A DNA stretch of 64,000 bases, from NCBI RefSeq assembly GCF_963662255.1, contig NC_085052.1, positions 37,954,654-38,018,653 of the forward strand, given 5' to 3'. The notes below the pieces were generated by a model. That model was given only the letters and a program-made list of their open reading frames with translations, had not been told where the DNA came from and did no database searches. The stretch's first letter is position 1. Each line of letters begins with the position of its first letter. Shown one piece after another: positions 61,331 through 64,000 of this stretch. The DNA comes from Cinclus cinclus. Taxonomy: Eukaryota; Chordata; Aves; Passeriformes; Cinclidae. A program made the translations under genes and the position numbers.

Positions 61331-64000
61331 TTGGGTCACAATGGTTCCTTGCTTCTCTTAACCTCTGTGGTGTCACAATGCATTCCATGCCATTTTAGGC
61401 CACTTGGTCTTACAATGAACCATTTGATTCTTGGCCTTCATGGTGTCATAATGGTTCCCTGTTTCTACTGGGCCCCATGCTGTCACAATTCATCCCTGGC
61501 CCTTTTACGCCCCCTGGTGTCAAATGGGATCCTGGGATTATTAGCCTCCATTGGGTCACAATGGATCCTTGCTTCTCTTAACCCCTGTGGTGTCACAATG
61601 CATCCCGTGCCCTTTTAGGCCACTTGGTGTTACAATGAATCATTTGATTCTTGGCCTCTATGGTGTCATAATATTTCCATGTTTTTCTTTTGCCCCATGC
61701 TTTCACAATTCATCCCTGGCCCTATTACAACCCCTGGTGTCACAATGGATAATTATATGGTTAGCCTGCATTGGGTCACAATGGATCCTTGCTTCTCTTA
61801 ACCTCTGTGCTGTCACAATGCATCCCATGCCCTTTTAGGCCACTTGATGTCACAATGAATCATTTGATTCTTGGCCTCCATGGTGACATAATAGATCCTT
61901 GATTCTATTGGTCCCCGTGCTGTAACAATTCATCCCTGGCCCTTTTTATACCCCCTGGTGCCACAAGGGATCATTAGATTGTTAGCCTGCATTGGGTCAC
62001 AATGGTTCCTTGCTTTTCTTAACCCCTGTGGTGTCACCATGCATCCCATGCCCTTTTAGGCCACTTGGTGTTACAATGAATCATTTGATTCTTGGCCACA
62101 ATGGTGTCATAATATTTCCATGTTTTATTGTGCCCCATGCATTCACAATTCATCCCTGGCCCTTTTTATACCCCCTGGTGTCACAATGGATCATTAGATT
62201 GTTAGCCTCCATTGGGTCACAATGTTTCCTTGCTTCTCTTAACCTCTGTGGTGTCACAATGCATTCCAAGACCTTTTAGGCCACTTGGATTTACAATGAA
62301 CCATTTGATTCTTGGCCTTCATGGTGTCATAATGGTTCCCTGTTTCTACTGGGCCCCATGCTGTCACAATTCATCCCTGGCCCTTTTACGCCCCCTGGTG
62401 TCAAATGGGATCCTGGGATTATTAGCCTCCATTGGGTCACAATGGATCCTTGCTTCTCTTAACCCCTGTGGTGTCACAATGCATCCCATGCCCTTTTAGG
62501 CCACTTGATGTCACAATGAATCATTTGATTCTTGGCCTCCATGGTGGCATAATTGTACCAGGTTTTAATTGGGCCCCATGCTTTCACAATTCAGCCCTGG
62601 CCCTTTTGGGCCCATTGGTGTCACAGGGGACCATTAGATTGTTAGCCTCCATTGGGTAACAATGGATCCTTGCTTCTCTTAACCCCTGTGGTGTCACAAT
62701 GCATCCCATGCCCTTTTAGGCCACTTGATGTCACAATGAATCATTTGATTCTTGGCCTCCATGGTGACATAATACATCCTTGCTTCTATTGGTCCCCATG
62801 CTGCATCAATTCATCCCTGGCCCTTTTTATACCCCCTGGTGTCACAAGGGATCAATAGATTGTTAGCCTGCATGGGGTCACAATGGTTCCTTGCGTCTCT
62901 TAACCCCTGTGGTGTCACAATGCATCCCATGAACTTTTAGGACACTTGGTGTTACAATGAATTATTTGATTCTTGGCCTCTATTGTGTCATAATATTTCC
63001 ATGTTTTTATTGTGCCCCATGCTTTCACAATTCATCCCTGGCCATATTACAACCCCTGGTGTCACAATGGATCATTAGATTGTTAGCCTGCATTGGGTCA
63101 CAGTGGTTCCTTGCTTCTCTTAACCTCTGTGGTGTCACAATGCATTCCAAGCCCTTTTAGGCCACTTGGTCTTACAATGAACAATTTGATTCTTGGCCGT
63201 CATGGTGTCACAATGGTTCCTTGCTTCTATAGGTCCCCATGCAGTCAGAGTTCATCCGTGGTCCTTTTTATACCCCCTGGTGTCACAAGGGATCATTAGA
63301 TTGTTAGCCTGCATTGGGTCACAATGGTTCCTTGCTTCTCTTAACCCCTGTGGTGTCACAATGCATCCCATGCCCTTTTAGGCCACTTGGTGCTACAATG
63401 AATCATTTGAGTCTTGGCCTCTATGGTGACATAATATTTCCACGTTTTTATTGTGCCCCATGCTTTCACAATTCATCCCTAGCCCTATTACAACCCCTGG
63501 TGTCACAATGGATCATTAGATTGTTAGCCTCCATTGGGTCACAATGGTTCCTTGCTTCTCTTAACCTCTGTGGTGTCACAATGCATTCCATGCCCTTTTA
63601 GGCCACTTGATGTCACAATGAACCATTTGATTCTTGGCCTCCATGGTGTCATAATGGTTCCTTGTTTCTACTGGGCCCCATGCTGTCACAATTCATCCCT
63701 GGCCCTTTTACGCCCCCTGGTGTCAAATGGGATCCTGGGATTATCAGCCTCCATTGGGTCACAATGGATCCTTGCTTCTCTTAACCCCTGTGGTGTCACA
63801 ATGCATCCCCTGCCCTTTTAGGCCACTTGGTGTTACAATGAATCATTTGATTCTTGGCCTCTATGGTGTCATAATATTTCCATGTTTTTCTTTTGCCCCA
63901 TGCTTTCACAATTCATCCCTGGCCCTATTACAAACCCTGGTGTCACAATGGTTCATTAGATTGTTAGCCTGTATTGGGTCACAATGGTTCCTTGCTTCTC
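61331..64000 (+). repeat. Third copy of the 15-monomer unit, mosaic, cut by window end
   Basis: Up to 62,533 this copy carries the diagnostic bases of 51,415-52,617; from 62,806 it carries those of the 54,720-57,803 copy (offset 6,611). Two extra differences at 61,438 and 61,459 match a neighbouring monomer. The array continues past the end of the window. Confidence 0.88.

Larger units (their letters stand above)
1..64000 (+). repeat. 220-bp satellite array filling the window
   Basis: Landmark GGGTCACAATGG recurs every 219-221 bp throughout (for example at 98, 318, 538 and 758, and still in phase at 63,314 and 63,534). Between 98 and 63,534 there is room for 288 monomers averaging 220.3 bp; the net surplus of about 76 bases comes from 221-bp forms. 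All copies face the same way. I saw no interruption by unique sequence, mobile elements or inverted copies. Array, period and orientation are read directly; that this is heterochromatic satellite is inference from the structure. The family is not one I recognise. A protein-coding tandem repeat is excluded because 220, 110 and 37 are not multiples of three. Confidence 0.98.
50830..64000 (+). repeat. Subfamily domain with TATTTCCATG monomers
   Basis: A monomer class with GGTGTTACAATGAATC in subunit 3, CATAATATTTCCATG in subunit 4, and often CCCTATTACAACCCC in subunit 5 appears about twenty times from 50,877 onward. I did not see it in the preceding 50 kb. This is a genuine compositional domain boundary inside one continuous, phased array. 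Confidence 0.85.

Noticed and set aside
1..64000. CRISPR array (36-37-bp regular repeats)
   Set aside because: The units are contiguous and diverged with no unique spacers, no cas genes are near, and the array is nested into 110- and 220-bp periods.
1..64000. Transposon or retroelement insertion
   Set aside because: Phase of the 220-bp landmark is kept across the whole window; no target-site duplication, terminal repeats, poly-A tail or foreign sequence was seen.
1..64000. Inverted (head-to-head) array segments
   Set aside because: Every GTCACAATG landmark followed lies on the same strand; no orientation switch was found.

Overview
The whole 64 kb window is satellite DNA. From the first base to the last it is a head-to-tail array of one roughly 220-bp monomer (about 290 copies), all in the same orientation. 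I found no gene, RNA gene, transposon, CRISPR array or unique sequence between copies. The window looks like an assembled piece of eukaryotic heterochromatin (centromeric, pericentromeric, subtelomeric or sex-chromosome type). A representative monomer (541-760) is 47% G+C, 62% pyrimidine on the given strand, and has one CpG where base composition predicts about twelve. That suggests a cytosine-methylating genome such as a vertebrate or plant. I do not recognise the satellite family and cannot name the species.

The array is nested at several levels. (1) The smallest unit is 36-37 bp and starts with a GTCACAATG-like core. (2) Three units (37+37+36) make a 110-bp half. (3) Two halves, 74% identical in the sampled monomer, make the 220-bp monomer. 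(4) A 221-bp form carries one extra T in a CTTTTTATA stretch. (5) Blocks of 3, 4, 7, 10, 13, 15 and 45 monomers are themselves duplicated, several almost perfectly: 1,542 bp at 46.1-49.2 kb, 2,864 bp at 31.4-37.1 kb, 3,306 bp at 37.1-43.7 kb, 3,305 bp at 51.4-57.8 kb, and a 9,916-bp period linking 49.7-54 kb to 59.7-64 kb.

Region by region: 1-25.7 kb is an older-looking mosaic of shared blocks, marked by a one-base insertion (GTGTAAACAAGG) seen only here. 25.7-50.8 kb holds the cleanest 13-mer, 15-mer and 7-mer duplications. 50.8-64 kb is a separate subfamily domain marked by monomers with TATTTCCATG, organised in 15-mer and 45-mer repeats. Inside the duplicated blocks there are apparent gene-conversion tracts, a one-monomer replacement, a one-monomer deletion and a mosaic switch point, so the window records recent unequal exchange and conversion.

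Short open frames (about 62-141 codons) recur on both strands. They are products of the periodicity: most begin at TTG or at an internal ATG of the repeat, and the 220-bp period is not a multiple of three. None is annotated as a gene. The candidate 'system' here is the satellite's architecture and turnover, not a set of genes.
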